The position numbers and the translations under genes are program-made. Of a DNA stretch of 64,000 nucleotides, positions 34,167 through 49,100 are shown one piece after another (the stretch's first letter is position 1; every line of letters starts with the position of its first letter). The notes under the pieces are model-generated. The model ran no database searches and was not told the DNA's origin. It worked only from the letters and a program-made list of their open reading frames with translations. Where the stretch lies: NCBI GenBank assembly GCA_025618425.1, contig CM046833.1, forward strand, positions 5,786,356-5,850,355, given 5' to 3'. This DNA is from Heliocidaris tuberculata (Eukaryota; Echinodermata; Echinoidea; Camarodonta; Echinometridae).

Positions 34167-37100
34167 CTGGTAAGATCACAAAATATCCATATGTCAAATT
34201 CCAAGTTTTCAGACTACATGTACATATGTAACCCGGCACCACAAAACCACCAAAAAGTCGCAAAAAATAATTTTTCTTATTTTATCATATTTGGATAGAA
34301 CAAAGTCTCAGCTTCAAAATGATACATGACTCATTATAATTGAAACTTTCTAACCCTTTTACTTCAGCGGATGAAAGGAGCTGTAGGGAGGTTTGCTGGT
34401 AGTAAATAGGGAGGAAATGAGCTCTCAAGTTGAGGCCTATTCAAGCGTGCGGAGTAAGAAAACAAGAGACAAAATCAACAGAGAACGAGTCAAAAGGCCA
34501 TAGCACCCACTATGAATGAATTGTCGGATTAGGTTGATATTTAGTAGGAGTGTTAAACATAGTTTATTCATTCTATTGCCAAGACTTTAAATTGTGAACT
34601 TTAGTCATTCAAAAGTTATTATGATGCAAATAAGAGTATTCTAATGGGAGATTAAGCGAACCTCGGTGGCCTGACACCTGCACTAGACAATGCCTATTCA
34701 CTCCATTTGGGTCTTTCTTTGTTCCCCGTTACATAATACTGGTTTGTAACCTTGTAGTCCTTCTGATATCATACATTGAACTTGTAATTTAGCCTATAAT
34801 TAACCTAAATAGGACCTACTCTTTTTCTTTTTCACAATGATTAACCTATGTAATTTGTTTTACATAGAACTTACATACTCTTTCCTTGCTCACATGAATA
34901 AACTTGATCGTTCGTTAGCAACAAAATCCTTTTTCAGACTCTGTTTCGTCATCGAAATGGAACTTAAAACTGCTCTGTAATTTGCTTTCGCGACTATTGC
35001 TGAACTGTAATATCAGTATGATGAGATTGCTGAGGGTTTATTCTTTCTAAGAGTATAAAAATCATTAGAGATAAGGTAATTTTTGAGATTGCAGTGATTT
35101 TACGTGGGTGAGCGGTACCGAGTAAAAAAAAAATCATACGGGAAGGCGAAGAATTAGGAAGAAACCGAAGCTGTGCGAAAAAAACTGGTCTAGAAAAACT
35201 GTTAAAAACTCATCTTCTACTGCGTTTTAAGCTTCCAGATTTTGATATAAGGTACAGAACAGAAGGATCTCTTAGAAAAAACAAAAATCCCCAAATCAAA
35301 TTTTCCAACCCAAATTTCCATTTTAGCTGTTTACACAAAATCACGGCTTGCGACTTTTTGGTGGTTTTGTGGTGCCGGGTCACATATTGTGAAACTGGAC
35401 TTATGCAACTATTAATTATTGGCGTATTTGCAACATAAACTTTCCAAAATAGGCAAAAATAAGAGTCACAATTCAATTTGCTTATCTCACAAAGCAAAGC
35501 AATAAATTCTACAATAAGTGAACAACATAGCCATGTACATCCACTTGCAAGTATGAAGTTAACACTGCAGTATCTAAAATGAAAGTTGCAAGTGTCCCCC
35601 CCCCCCTTTCCTTAAATCAACGGCTTGTATTCTTTAAATTCAGTTACAATCTATGCTGGGATTACGTCACGTTGAACAGAGAGAAAGCTCAGACCTCGAT
35701 GAATCTTCCTTTGTTAAAGTGGATTTCAGATCAGCTTAATCAAAGCAGAGGGTTGAAAACCTCATTAGAATATCTTTGATGAAAAGAACATAGAAACAAA
35801 TGCCAGACACCAAATTCTTACACCATACCCAGCTCCAGCCATGATCATGAGTCTAAATCCTACATTGTTTTCTTTTTTTTTCCCCCTACTAATTGTTACC
35901 TTCTGCCATCATCTCCTTGTGACTTAACACCCCTGAGTTCCTTGAGTCTTGTCTCCACAAAGTCTGAAGTGGACTTGAATCCTCCATGGGTCACCATGTA
36001 CTCTCTCAGCCTCGCCTTGGAGGACTCCTCCTGCTCATCAGTGATACGCTCCTTGATGTTCTACACCATGGCAACAAGAGATTAAAAATTGAATTTGATT
36101 GATCATGTATTCGTCCGAAATAAAACGTGAAGTTTGAATAAGTTGTATATACATGTATACTCCTAAGTCTGGCATAAGACAACAACTCATCAGTGATATC
36201 CTCCTTGGTGTCTTGCATCATGCCAGTAGGACATTGGGAATTTCTTCAATGAGAACTGAATTGCAGTTCAAATGGAATAAGAGAAATCAAACTTCTAAAC
36301 TTGAATTGAGATGGAAATAATTGAAGTTTATATGATGGGGAACTGATGTTTTTCAGTGATGATGGAGGACATTTCTGTTAAATAATAATAGGGTAATAAT
36401 TATGGAGTGCAAGGAATGTCAAGTCTAACAGATAAGTGCGCTATTAAGAACCCACTATTATCATTATTACTATTATTATTATTAAATTGGCAAAGGAGGT
36501 TTTTCCTGAAGTAAATGGTTGATGAGTCGAAAGAGGACATGTACATTCTAAGAAAACGTTTCTGATTTTATACATCTACTGAAAACCTTTACCTCCTTAG
36601 TGAAGTCCTCCTTGTCTGTATGCTTGACTCTTGTATCGATGAGCTCTGTGACCACGGCAGCCTTCTCGTTGCCTCCCTTGCCCTGCTTGAAGATGGCCTC
36701 CAGAGGGCGCTTTCCTTTAGGCATCATACCTCCAACGAGAGCCCTGGCACCCTGCGTGATCTTGGCTCTTGAGAAGAACATGTCCTGGCAGATCATTTTC
36801 ATTCCCTACAGGATAACAGGAAAACGGAAATACAAAATTAGAAAACGGGCAATCAAAAAATTATTTTAAAAAATTGCTGGTTTATGGCATTTCAATATCC
36901 TACCTCATCATGTACCACTCAACTTGAACTACATGTTTATGTAATCAGAAATACATGTAAATGTAGACACAGAAATGTAACAAATCTTTAGGTAATTTGT
37001 TTCATCCAGGATGCGCATTAGAAAAAAGACCTACATGTACATGTAGTAGTGCATATAAAGTGTAATGTACATTAATAAATCAAGGGGTTGACTTTTTAAT

Positions 37101-40100
37101 GAAAACTTGAGGAATAATGACAATTTAAAATCTCAATTTCTTTGCCTCCAATTTCTCTACTCTTTGTTAAATATCAAGAGTATGAGGTTAGCAAAAATTC
37201 AGGATATACATGTAGTAAACAAGAAATCATATGTTTTCATAGTTAAAGGACCTACATGTATTGATGATGTTTGGGTATACACCATAATAGAAAACATCTA
37301 CACATACCTTGAAGAATTCTCTCAAGAAGTACGGGTTCGAATCATCGGTCAGGTCGTTGACCTTGATGTGCGCAAGACAGTGGACGATGACCATCACGAA
37401 CTCGCCCACAGAATCCAGCCTCTCGTGACGAACAAACAAGATCTTCTTGGCGTGCTGGTAGAAGAAGGAATGCCTGAACATGTTGCGCTTGTAGTCGTTC
37501 TGCGGCAGAGACGACGCCAGGAGAAGGGTCACGTCGGGCATGCGAAGGGTAAGGCGCAGGAGACGAGTGACAAAGACACCGAAGCGGTAGACGACGAACT
37601 GGCTTGGTGAGATGCTGTCGATGTCAAGCGGGGTGATCTCACTTCCCAGAATCCATTGAGCATCCTTTAGGTCTATGAATGCATCATTCACAGCACCTGT
37701 TGATAATAAAGAAATGTACAATGGATAGCAAACCAGTCAATTTAGAAGTAGCATTCCTAAGTATGCTAACACCATAATGCAATATATAAACAGACCTACA
37801 TGGACAGCCATGGAAATCTTGAAACTGGGATACATGAGAGAGATGAAGATGGGAAAAAAAATCTTCAAATATAAAGACATCATGCCATCCAATAAAATTA
37901 AGATCAACCAACAATGTGAAACATAATTCTCGAAATGAGAGCCAGGCAACAAAAGACTATATTGCTACTGACCTTTCACACCATCCTTGAAACCCAGTGT
38001 GTCCTTGAGCATCTCCTCAATCTCCTTGAGGTCAGTAAAGAATGGTGATGCCATCAGAGCAGAATACATGGCTTGGTTGACCCCCTCAGGTAGGTCAGGT
38101 CGCTCGTCAAGGCCATCTTCTTTCCTCTGAGCCCAGTCTCCAGGGGTCTCGGGTCGCCAGGAGTTGACGCTGGTCTGATTGAGCTCAGAGGCACCTGATA
38201 CACAATATAATGTAGAAGGGTTAACCATTTGAATATCGAGCCACAGAACAAACCTAATTTCTCACTGCTTTTACTGCCTAAATGTTGATATAATTTACAA
38301 TACATGTACATGTACAAAGAACTCGAAACTGGAAACATGTACATGTACATACACAATCATTTTGGGGGAAATTAAAATTTTTTGACATCACAACAATGCA
38401 CATACATGTATGTACGGTGTTAGCATAACATTTGTTACTTTTTACTATGACTGAATAGAAGATGTAGATTAATGTTTTGTCAAAAGGCATTTAGTGAAAG
38501 GATGAGACTTGAAACGCAAACCACGTGATGCATAGTCCCGTTGATGTATCCACTAGACAACAGCAGAGAGGTGACATGGCCAGAAATTAGGCAAAGAACT
38601 CGAAACTGGATCCCTTAACACCACATATCCTGTGGTGTTGGTTGTTAAATAAGTACATGTACATGTACATCACAATCTGCCTGTAAATATATTTTCAACT
38701 CCACCGAAGGTCACTATTTTTCTTCACCTTTCTGTTGAATGAGATTCATCTGGTCCTGTGTCCTCCTCTCATCATATTCACCCTGGTTCTTGATGTCTCC
38801 TTCGATCCGTGCCATCTCTTGTTCCTGTTTCTTCTTCTTCCTAGCCTCCAGCCTGGCCTTGGTCCTATCTGCATTCCTCTGCTGGTCCTTCTGGAAGTTC
38901 TCCTCGAACCGTTTCATGTTCTCCTTGTGCTCCTGGATGAGCTTCTGTGGAAGAGTGGGGATGTTTTGAAATTTGAGTGTTGTGTTAACAAAAGTGTTTT
39001 AATGTCAAAGATAATCTAGGACATCATCGTCATTTTCATTTCCATATGGCACACACCAGGGGCAGATCCAGGATTTTGTAAAAGGGGGGGGGGACACACA
39101 AATGTCTGAAAATTCTCTGACAAGCAAAAAGAAAAAGAAAAAAAGAAAAAAAAAAGTTATCAGTTCTAAAACGGGGGGGAACAATGTATACTTTTCTTTC
39201 AAAAGTGGGGCATGGGCCGGAATTGCCCCCCCCCTAAATCCACCACTGGCCTACACATCATCATTATCCTCATCATTACCATTACCATTACCATTACCAT
39301 AATCATCACTATCTTCATCAATATATCATCATCAGCATCATCACCACCACAATTAACATCCTCATCAATATTGCCGTCATCATCATCATCATCATCATCT
39401 TTCTCTTCATGCTCGTTACTATAACCTCCTTCATTACCATCACTACCACCATCACCATCACCACCACTACCACTTCAACCATCATCATCACCCTCCTCCT
39501 CCTCCTCTTCTCCTTACCTCCTTGGCAGCCTCATTGCCCTCACTGTGTTGGAGCTCCTGCTGGAGACGTCTCTCAGCCTCCTCCTTCTGCTGCTCCTTGG
39601 CTCTTTGTTTTTCCAGCTGCCTCTTTCTCTCTCGCTCCTCCTCGCGGATCCTGTCGTTCTCAAGCTCAGCCTCAAGGGCACTGTCAAGAAGAAGAGAAAT
39701 ATTAGTACAATGATCACTAACCCAACAATTGCGTCAGGTTTTATTTCATCAAATATATAGGTTTAGGGTTGCAATGAGGTTTTAGGGTTTTTTAACCAGC
39801 TTAGTGAAGGGTTAGGTCCACGTACTGTATGTGTTTATTCCAGGTTGAAGTTAGGAACTCTATCAGTTTCAAATATTGAAAAAACAGCGATTGTCGCTGA
39901 AACACGAGTCGTAGAAAATTGATGATGCTGTCTGACAAATTTTCAAGTTTGAAAGTCTGTATCACCTCTTATCTCCCTTCCCACAACACGGACCCTCTAT
40001 GACCACCAAAGACCATCCAAGCAAAGCAAAGTAGCTGGAGAAATCAATTTAATATTGAGAGGCTACAAATACTTCATCCTTTTGTCTAGTTTAGTCCCGT

Positions 40101-43100
40101 AAGTGCATAGTCTTATTCCAATAATGGATTGGGTTTGGGTTCGATTTAGGGTATTTCTCCTGCTCCCAATTATAGAAAAGTTATGCAAACTTACGCCACT
40201 TCTTGCTCCATCTTGGCCTTGCGGGCATCATCCCTCCTCTTCTTATCAGCCTTGATGTGATCCAGTTCTGACTGCATCTCGGCAACCTTGGTCTCTCGGA
40301 ACTTCTGGGCATCAGCCGCTGCCTTCTCGGCAAGCTCTGTGTATTGCTGCACAAGGGCCTGCGGGAATAGAGTTGAAATTGAATTGGAATAGAATTGGAA
40401 TAGCATTGGAAATGAATGAAAATTGAATATGAATAATTTTGTTGCAACATGTAGATTTTACTGTTTCCACTATCACATTCATTAATGTAGGATAAAGATG
40501 CTGCCCTGATATGACGTAATTTCTAAACGAAGTTGGCTGCTGCTTTCTCTGCTAGCTCAGTGTACTAATAGACAAGTGCCTAAGGGAATCAATTAAATTT
40601 GATTTGAATTTCAATTTAAATCAAATTCGGATTGAATTAAATTGGATTTAAATGAATTTTAATTCAATTGAAATTGAAATTCAATTAGAATTAGGACAGG
40701 ATTTGAATTTGAATTTTTATTTATTCAACTGTTCAAATCTCATCAATCTACATTTGCCAAACTCCATCCAGGAGGTAAAAGGGTACTACCTGTAGGAAGC
40801 AATTCTTCGAAATGCTTGAGCACCTATAAACATAATAGATAGCCCAATATAAATGCAGTATTTCATTATTATTGTTCTTATTCTTAGTATTAGTCTCACC
40901 TCTTCAGGAGAAAGGTCTCTCATGGCTACAGCCAGTTCTTGTAGCTGCTTCTCCCTGAGTGCCAGACGAGCCTGGGCCTGCCTGACCTCTAGGGCTGGCA
41001 GGCAGTCCTTCATGGCCTGCTCGATCTTCTGGGCTGAACCGCGGTCAAACTCAGCAAGTTGTTTCTATGGAGGATACAAACATACATACATGTACAAAGT
41101 GAACAACATATCACAGACAAGCTCATTATTATGATCATCCATATTTCCACACGACTTTTATGGGGCCTCTTTCTTAAACTCAGCTTACTAAAAGAAACGG
41201 GGAGAGGGTTGACAACCAGCTGAAACCACTACCTACATGTACCCCTTCTATCCTACCAACTCCACTTTCACCAGCCACACCCCTTTCTATTACCCCTCAT
41301 TCCTTTGCAATCCTTTCAACTCACCTTATGCTGTCTCTGCAGCGCCTCCTTCTTGTCTTCCAGCTCACCAGGAGACATGGAGCCCGAGTTGGCCACCAGC
41401 TCCAGGAACTCCTTCTGCTGTGCCTCCACCAGAGCATCGCGATCCTTCTGGAGCTGCTCAGTGGCCTTGGCCTTGATGCGAGCCATCTCCACCTCCTTCT
41501 CCTGCTCCATTTGTTCCTCCTGTACAACAACAAAAAAAGTGTCAGTACAAAAATTTCCACGTCAGAGGTACCGGTAATTCAATTTCAGTCGTCAGAACAG
41601 TGTGCACATATAAAGTATGCAATAAATTTTCTAATAAACTTTTAATCTTCTTGAGATCTGAATATACAGTACACATTGTACAGTGATACCAGTGTAGCAG
41701 CCACCCCAGGGAAACAATAAATGTGGCCTTCATATAGGCAAGTGGCTGTTATAGGCAGGTTCTTAAACACATAATTTGTCTCCATGGGAATCACTTCCAG
41801 TGGCCACTAATAGCAGGTGGCTGCTATAGAGAGGTGGCCACTAAGGCAGGTTTGACTGTATACATACATGTAGATGCACATGTAAGTCTCTCAACATTAT
41901 CCTTAAGAAAACAAAAATGTAACGTGAGTGACCGGACATTTGCAGGGTTGGCAAAAAGTATGTTTCTTCTTCTGAAGTTCTGATACAGTATTTAGGTACT
42001 GTAATATGTGTGCATTGTTGTAACTAAAACTCATTTACCTAACAGCTGTAGTAAGAGAACAGGAGCTTAAGATGTAACTCAAAACCTCTCAAAATGTAAT
42101 GTGAGTAACCGTGGAATTGCCCCATTATGATCATGATGTAATGATCAGTAATAAAACAATAACACTCTGACAATTTCAATGCGCTGTAAGAGCGCAGTGA
42201 AACAACAGTTAAGTTTGTAAGGGTACTAATACAATATATACACATGTAACTGACATTGTTCAATTGTACTGCCCATTACATGAATGTCATGTGACTGTCA
42301 TGTGACACTCACCTGGTGGACCTGTTCCTTGATGTGTCTCTGTCTGAGTACTCTGTAGATCACATTCTCAGCCTTTGAAGTCCTGTCAGCGTTGAGGGCA
42401 TCAACCAGGGCATCACGCTCAACATTCTTGTGCTGAAGACAAAATTCAAAATATCAAATGGATAAAACAGTCATCGGATTATGGTGACCCGACCTTTGCT
42501 CAGTCAACACTTATCTTTATTTCAAAAATACAGGGTCAGGACTGTAATGGGATTTTAGATTAGGTTTAGGGTTAGGGTAGGTACATTTATAGTGTTTGAT
42601 ACAGAGTTGACGTTAAGAATTTGCAAGCTTAGAAATTTGACCAAAGAGCAAATGCTGTTGGGCATGTGCCGAACAAAAGGTTGCACATGTGGATATGACT
42701 TCTGTATCAGGGACTTAAAAAAAAACATTTTATGCACAAATTTACAACGGAGTACCCCTATTCAAAATCCCTCCTACATGTATGTAAGAATCCCATTAAC
42801 CCATCTTCACATGTACAATTACGTCTCTCTTCAATCCATGCATCTCCAGTGGTGAATCTATCTACATCAACCAATCCATCCATCTACCTCAGGTGGACTT
42901 TCCATTGAGGTGAGCTGTATATACTGTGATTATTAAAAGTACATGTATGACTGTATTATGTACCTGTTTGTCAGCGAGCTCATCCCTCTCAGCTCTCTGC
43001 TTGAGTAGTTCTTGTTTCATCTCAGCTGCATGCATCTGTTTCAAACTCTCCTCCTTCTGCTGTTTCCTCTTAGCGATGCGCTCGGCGACAGCGGCTCGTT

Positions 43101-46100
43101 GACGGTTCTTCTCTTCATCCATGCTCTGGGACAGGACCTCCATCTGAATAATAGTTGAAGGTCATGAAACCAATACATGTAATAGGTTTAATTGGACAAA
43201 ATTCTGTGTTTTTTTTTTTAATTCACTTACATAACTTACATAGAGTGTATTCAAATGAGCAAGACATCTTCCAGCCTTTCCTAGAGAAGATCGAGTCGTA
43301 TCTGGATTGAGTAAGGCAATTTCAATGTACATACATTGGAGGTGCTTTACTCATACATGTGTATGTTTAATTATTTTCCTTTATTTGTCTACTTTATTTA
43401 CTACATATTAAGCAGTTTCATACTAGCTCATGACTTAATGAAAATTGTGAATCATAATTTCATTATCTTGAAATTATGAAGTATTGGACGGGGCAAACTT
43501 TGACAAGCATAAATTTGCTATTTGTTGGCTTTATTTACCCAATGTAAACAGAATTGTAATCTAATAGTTACAACTTTCAACAGTTTGCTAATACATGTAC
43601 ATAAATACAAATACAATACCTCTTTCTGATGTTTTTCGATCATCTCCTTAGACTGGTCCTTATTGAGTTGCTTGCCCTTGAGGAGCATCTCCTTCTCAAA
43701 GGCTTGTTGTTTCCTCGACAACACCTCTTCCTTCTGCTCCTCCAGCTGGCCGGAGACGGCTCCCTCCAGACGGGCCTTCTCCAGCTCCAGCTCCTTGGCA
43801 GAGCGCTTCAGCTCCGTCTGCTGGCTGAGCTCGAGGGCCTCCTGCCGGTGCTGCTGGTTCTCCTGCAAGCATAAAGGAAAAACGGTGGATACATTCTTAA
43901 AGCATGGATAGACTATATGAAAAGAACGCTTTTAAAAATAACTCTTGAAGTTAGTTGTGGTAAAAGTAACATGTTCAAGGCGCATTTTTGGAAGCTTATG
44001 CACGATTCTCGACTAAAAACTATTTATTCTTCGCCAAAACTGAGGCACTGGCATGGTAACATCCCAGGAGAATGGGCTAAGAAGACAAATGCAATATTGC
44101 AGTTAAACAGTATGCACTGAAATGTTTACTACCCTTGGATGTAAACAAATCATGTGGATTTTACCTCTCTCTTTTTGAGAACCATACGGTATTGTAAACT
44201 CTCAAAATTGCCTTGGAAGACTTTTTCCGTTAGAAAACGTGGTCACGAGTTTCATAGTTTAACTCATAAGAAGTATGTGTAGTGCAACTTACCAAGAGTT
44301 TGTCCTTCTTGAAGGCTGCGTCATCATCATTGGCCCGGTCATGGACATCAGCAAGGGCATCGTGCCCTTCATCGTTGCCCCTCAGGACCTGAAATGAAGA
44401 AACAGACAGGCATTGAATCACGGCAGAAGAGATGAGGGTTCAATGACACGTGCTCTGGCAACAATTTCTTCGTGATCGACTCCAGACACCAACCAATTCC
44501 TAACTTAACCCTGGACCAAACAATATACCTAAGGCACATCCTAAACCTAACCCTACATCTTTTAAGAAATAGAGCCTGGAATCATTGAAATCTACAAAGG
44601 AAGAATCACTGATTCCAGCTCTCCCTTTCACTCTGTCTCTGAAACTTTCTCATTTACATGCTCATGTACATGTACCTGTACTTGCACATCTCTCCTAAAG
44701 TTGTCATTCTGTCTCTCTGTATCTCTGTGTGTCTCTCTCTGTCTTTATTTCCTTCTCTCTCTCTCTCTAGAAAGCAAAATTTTTGCTATCCTATCTTTCT
44801 CTTTAATGCTCCTATCCTTAAACTCACCTGTTGTTTACTGAGATGTTCCAGTTCCTTAGCAACCGATTCCTCCTTCAGGACCTCTTCCTTCAACCTCTTC
44901 CTAGCAGCGAGCTTAGCCATGAGATGATCTCTCTGTTCCTGCTTGGATTCATCCAGCTTTCCTTTGGTGGACTCCACAATTTCCCTGTACTCCTCCAGGA
45001 GCTTCTCTTTCTCCTCCACTGTCAGGTCCTCCTCCTCAGAAAGGATTTGCTGCCGAAATAAAGACAATATTTTCAAAATAAGCCTTCCTTTCTGTATGCA
45101 TTTGTTTTGGGCAAGGTTGATTGGCAATTCTAAAACTTGAAAGTATAGTTTCTGTCCACGTTTGCTGTGTATTCTTTATATCCATTTGAAAAATTTAGCA
45201 CATAAAATAATACAAGTGTTGCCAATTTTATCAATTTAGCCTTTCAAAAATCCCTGTCCTGAATATCAATAAAATCAATACAAATTCATGTAAATGTAGT
45301 ACATACATGATTAACCCCTTCCATACCATGGCGGCGAATCGCACTCCAAAATTCAAAAGTTTAACAATGTGTCTGAACTCAGAAGCCAAGAAGATATATT
45401 TTCCTACCCAAAACATAGACTCTAGTGTCAATGAAACAAAGCATTTAGAGCAAATCTTCACTCTTGAAACATCATTTATGTTTAAGGTCCGAATGGTCTT
45501 CAAGAAGGGGTTAACATCTTTGGTACTGACCTGGATAGCTTCGGCCACATCCTCAAGTTGTTTCTCCTTAGCGATGTCTGAGAGAACCTCCAGGGCAGCA
45601 CTGATACCACGGGTACCATCGGTGTCCTCCTGAGCTGCATCAGCTGAAATGTCATGATAACACAATGCGTAATGAATACATTGAGCACAGGGTTCCCGAA
45701 ACTGCTGAACTTTAGTACACAGTGAGTACACTTGGTTTGCAGTATCCTAGAGAAATGGTTTGCTTCGACGAAAAAAATATGCACTGATCACCTTGTGAAA
45801 ATCGCCTGGAAATGTTAAGTCAAAGGCAAACTCTTGGGTTATACTGAGCTGGTAGAATCTCAAATTGTTATTCCTACTCCATTCTTTTACTTCTCCTTTT
45901 AAATCCCTGGTTCTCATCTTCACATCCTTTCTGTTTTCAACACCTCATATTGTAAGCATCCCTTCCTACAACTCTACCTTACAACTCCCTCATCACCTTA
46001 CCACCATCATGATTGGTCATCATCATCATCATCATCATCATCATCAACAACCATCATCATCATCATCACCATCATCAACCATCATCAACCATCATCATCA

Positions 46101-46147
46101 CCATCATCATCATCATTTCCATCATCATCATCATTATCATCATCATT

Positions 46148-46181
<34 letters not shown>

Positions 46182-49100
46182 CCATCATTATCATCATTAT
46201 CATCATCATTATCATTATCATCATCATTATCATCATCACCATCATCATCATCATCATCACCATCATCATCATCACAATCATCATCATTATCATCCTCCTT
46301 CTCCTCATCATCTACATGTACATCATATCATCCTTCCATTCCTCCTCATCATCATCATCACCCCCCCCCCCCCTTCGCTTCTTCTTCTTCCTCCTCCTCC
46401 TCCCACTCTTCTTCCTTGTCATCATCATCACCATGGTAATGCATCATCCTTTACTCACCAGCAAGGAACTCCATAGCGATTGTACTTTCTGGATCAAGAC
46501 CAGCCGGTAAGATGTCCTTGGCGGACTTGGCTGCTCGTCTTCCTTTCATTCTGTTCTTCATCTTGTCCTTCATGTTGGAGTTGGTCTTCTTGTCAGTAGA
46601 GGATTTCTAGACCACAAAGAAAAAGGTGAAAAGGGGGGTTAACAGGTTAATCCTTTCCATGCTGTGGGTGGTACATCCCATCCAAAAACTTTAGAGTTGA
46701 ACCGTGTATTGGAGCGAAGAATGTCCATGCTTTTTTTCCCGAAACTGTAACAGCAACGGGGAATCGATTGTCAAGTTTATTCCCCAAGGAATATATTCTA
46801 AGCCCAATGTCACAAAATGAGCACCATAATTCCATTTAGTGCTTGAACATGAGATTTTGCTGTCATAATACATGTATGTGCCATTGTTTGTCATATCCAT
46901 CCTTGTGTGATAACCATCATTTCCAATTGCAAAAGGTTATTCTTTTCTTCAATTAAATAATCAATCACTCACCTCGACTACTTGAACTGTATGTAATAGC
47001 AGTAATTATATTAACTATTCTTTGTTTTTCCAACTGCATAAAATATAAGTGAATAAAAATTCTTGAGACAACTATCATGAAAATTCAAAAGGGGGAATAG
47101 TGAAGATTCTAGAGGATCATTGCTCTTACCGACTGCATATCATCGATGATGGCAGCCATCTTGGGTCGGTTGGTAAGGTTGAATTTCCTCATCCTCTCTT
47201 CCATGTCTTCATCAAATCCACCCTTCCTCTTCTCCTCCGCCTGAGAGACGAAACAAGATGCAAGAGAAACTTGTTACATTCATTTCATGAAGGCTGTTGT
47301 TGAATCTCTACATGATGTGAAGGTACATGTACATATACATTTACAGTGAAACCTGTCTATAAAGACCACTCAAAGGAAAATGAGAAAAGCGGTCTTTGAT
47401 TTTCTCCTTGTGATTTGTTATTGTTAGTTGTTTTGTTTATGAAACGTTATACATTTTATTTACCTTCATGCTATATTTTACAGGTCTTCTGGGTGCACCA
47501 GTTGGTCGGGAAGAGGGACCATTACGGTTACAGTGATTAAGTTTGCTTTCCTCTTCCCCGGCAGCTATCTGATGCACTCAGAAGACCTCCAGTAAGATTG
47601 TGCATTAGTAATTGATATTCCTTTAATGTTTGTTTACTCATACTTACATTGCTATATTTTTTGTGAATTGCTGAATAAATAATAAATAAATAAATAAACA
47701 AAGGTGTGCCATGCATACATGTACACACTTTCAGTCATACAATGTAAGTGAATTCAGAGAGCTCTGTAAAGGTACTCACGTCAAGATCATCTTCAAGATA
47801 GGCCTGTTGCAGCTCAGCAATGAGCTTGTTCTGTTGGAGCATGAGAAGTCTCTGAAGCTTGGCTTGTTCATCCTCATCCTCTTCTGACATCTCAGGGATG
47901 ATGTCTTCACTCAGACCCTCCTGCTTGGCCTCCATAAGATGTTTACTGCACAGAATAGTTGGAAAGGTACATTACATGTAATACATTTTAATATATATCA
48001 GAGAGATGGAGAGAGTATATACATGTACAAGTATATGCATGTAGATAGAAAGATACTTATGGTCAAAATTAATCAGCTTTCCTTCATCAAATTGGCAACA
48101 ATTATTCTTACTATCCACTCCTAATTAGTTTGAAAAATATAAAAATGTTTATCAAATTAACCAGTGTGAATGAAAATTGCAATATTTCACAGAAAAATTA
48201 TCAATTTGTACATGAAAATAGTGGTTATATATTTTACATGGCACTGCCAATTCAGAGACCATAAAGAGGAGTAACAATTAAATTGCTCTTTTTCGTGAAT
48301 GGCAGAACGTACTGCATTGGAAATAGACTCTAAAAATTCTGTGATTTTTTAAAATCCTTCTACACATGTATAATGTGTAATTCCTAGCATTCTGAATCAA
48401 AAGATGAGGCAAAAACGTAACTAAAAGGAAACACTGTACTGCTATGGGTTATACATGGACATGTAGATGTATGTGACTGAATGATTTTGAAAGGAAGTGA
48501 AAGAAAGAAACAGACAGAGGGGAGTCAGAGCACACAAAGAAAAAGAGAGAGGGAATAGAAAATAGAAAATTAAGACAGACAGAGACAAACGGAGGGAGTA
48601 AGGCAATCAACAACAAAAACATCGGACAGATATACATGTAAAGTAAATTAAGAGACAGAGTGGGAAAGAGAGAATCATGTAGACCGTTAGTATGGAAAAA
48701 GAGAGCGCGACAGAAAAAAGGGGAAATTAGAAAAGTGAAATCAAAGAGAAAGAGAAGGAGATTCCTTCAATCAAAGAGTGAGAGAGAGAGAGGAAAGACA
48801 GCAAAACAAAGTTAGACAGATTAACAAGAGAAAGAAGAAGTATTAAGTTTAATTTACCTGTGAAGCTCCTTCTTCTTGCGAGACCTCTTCTCACCAAGTT
48901 TCTTTCTCAGATTCTCCAATTGCTTCTGTTTCTCAACTTCAATTGAAGATGAAACCTTGGTTGACTAAAAATAAGAATGACAACAAATAAAAATAAGCAT
49001 ATACTGCATTTCTCCTGGTTGTCTGTACATGTATTCCACAATTTTGGTTGTACATGTATCAAAAGTAGATTTTGGGATTACAACTATGAAAACTCAAACT

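Noticed and set aside
37107..37610. 167-residue plus-strand frame
   Set aside because: Antisense shadow of the 130-codon exon at 37308-37696, which has splice sites and phase continuity.
45865..46510. 203-residue His-rich frame and overlapping Ile and Met frames
   Set aside because: Translation of a CAT microsatellite within an intron; no splice or domain support.
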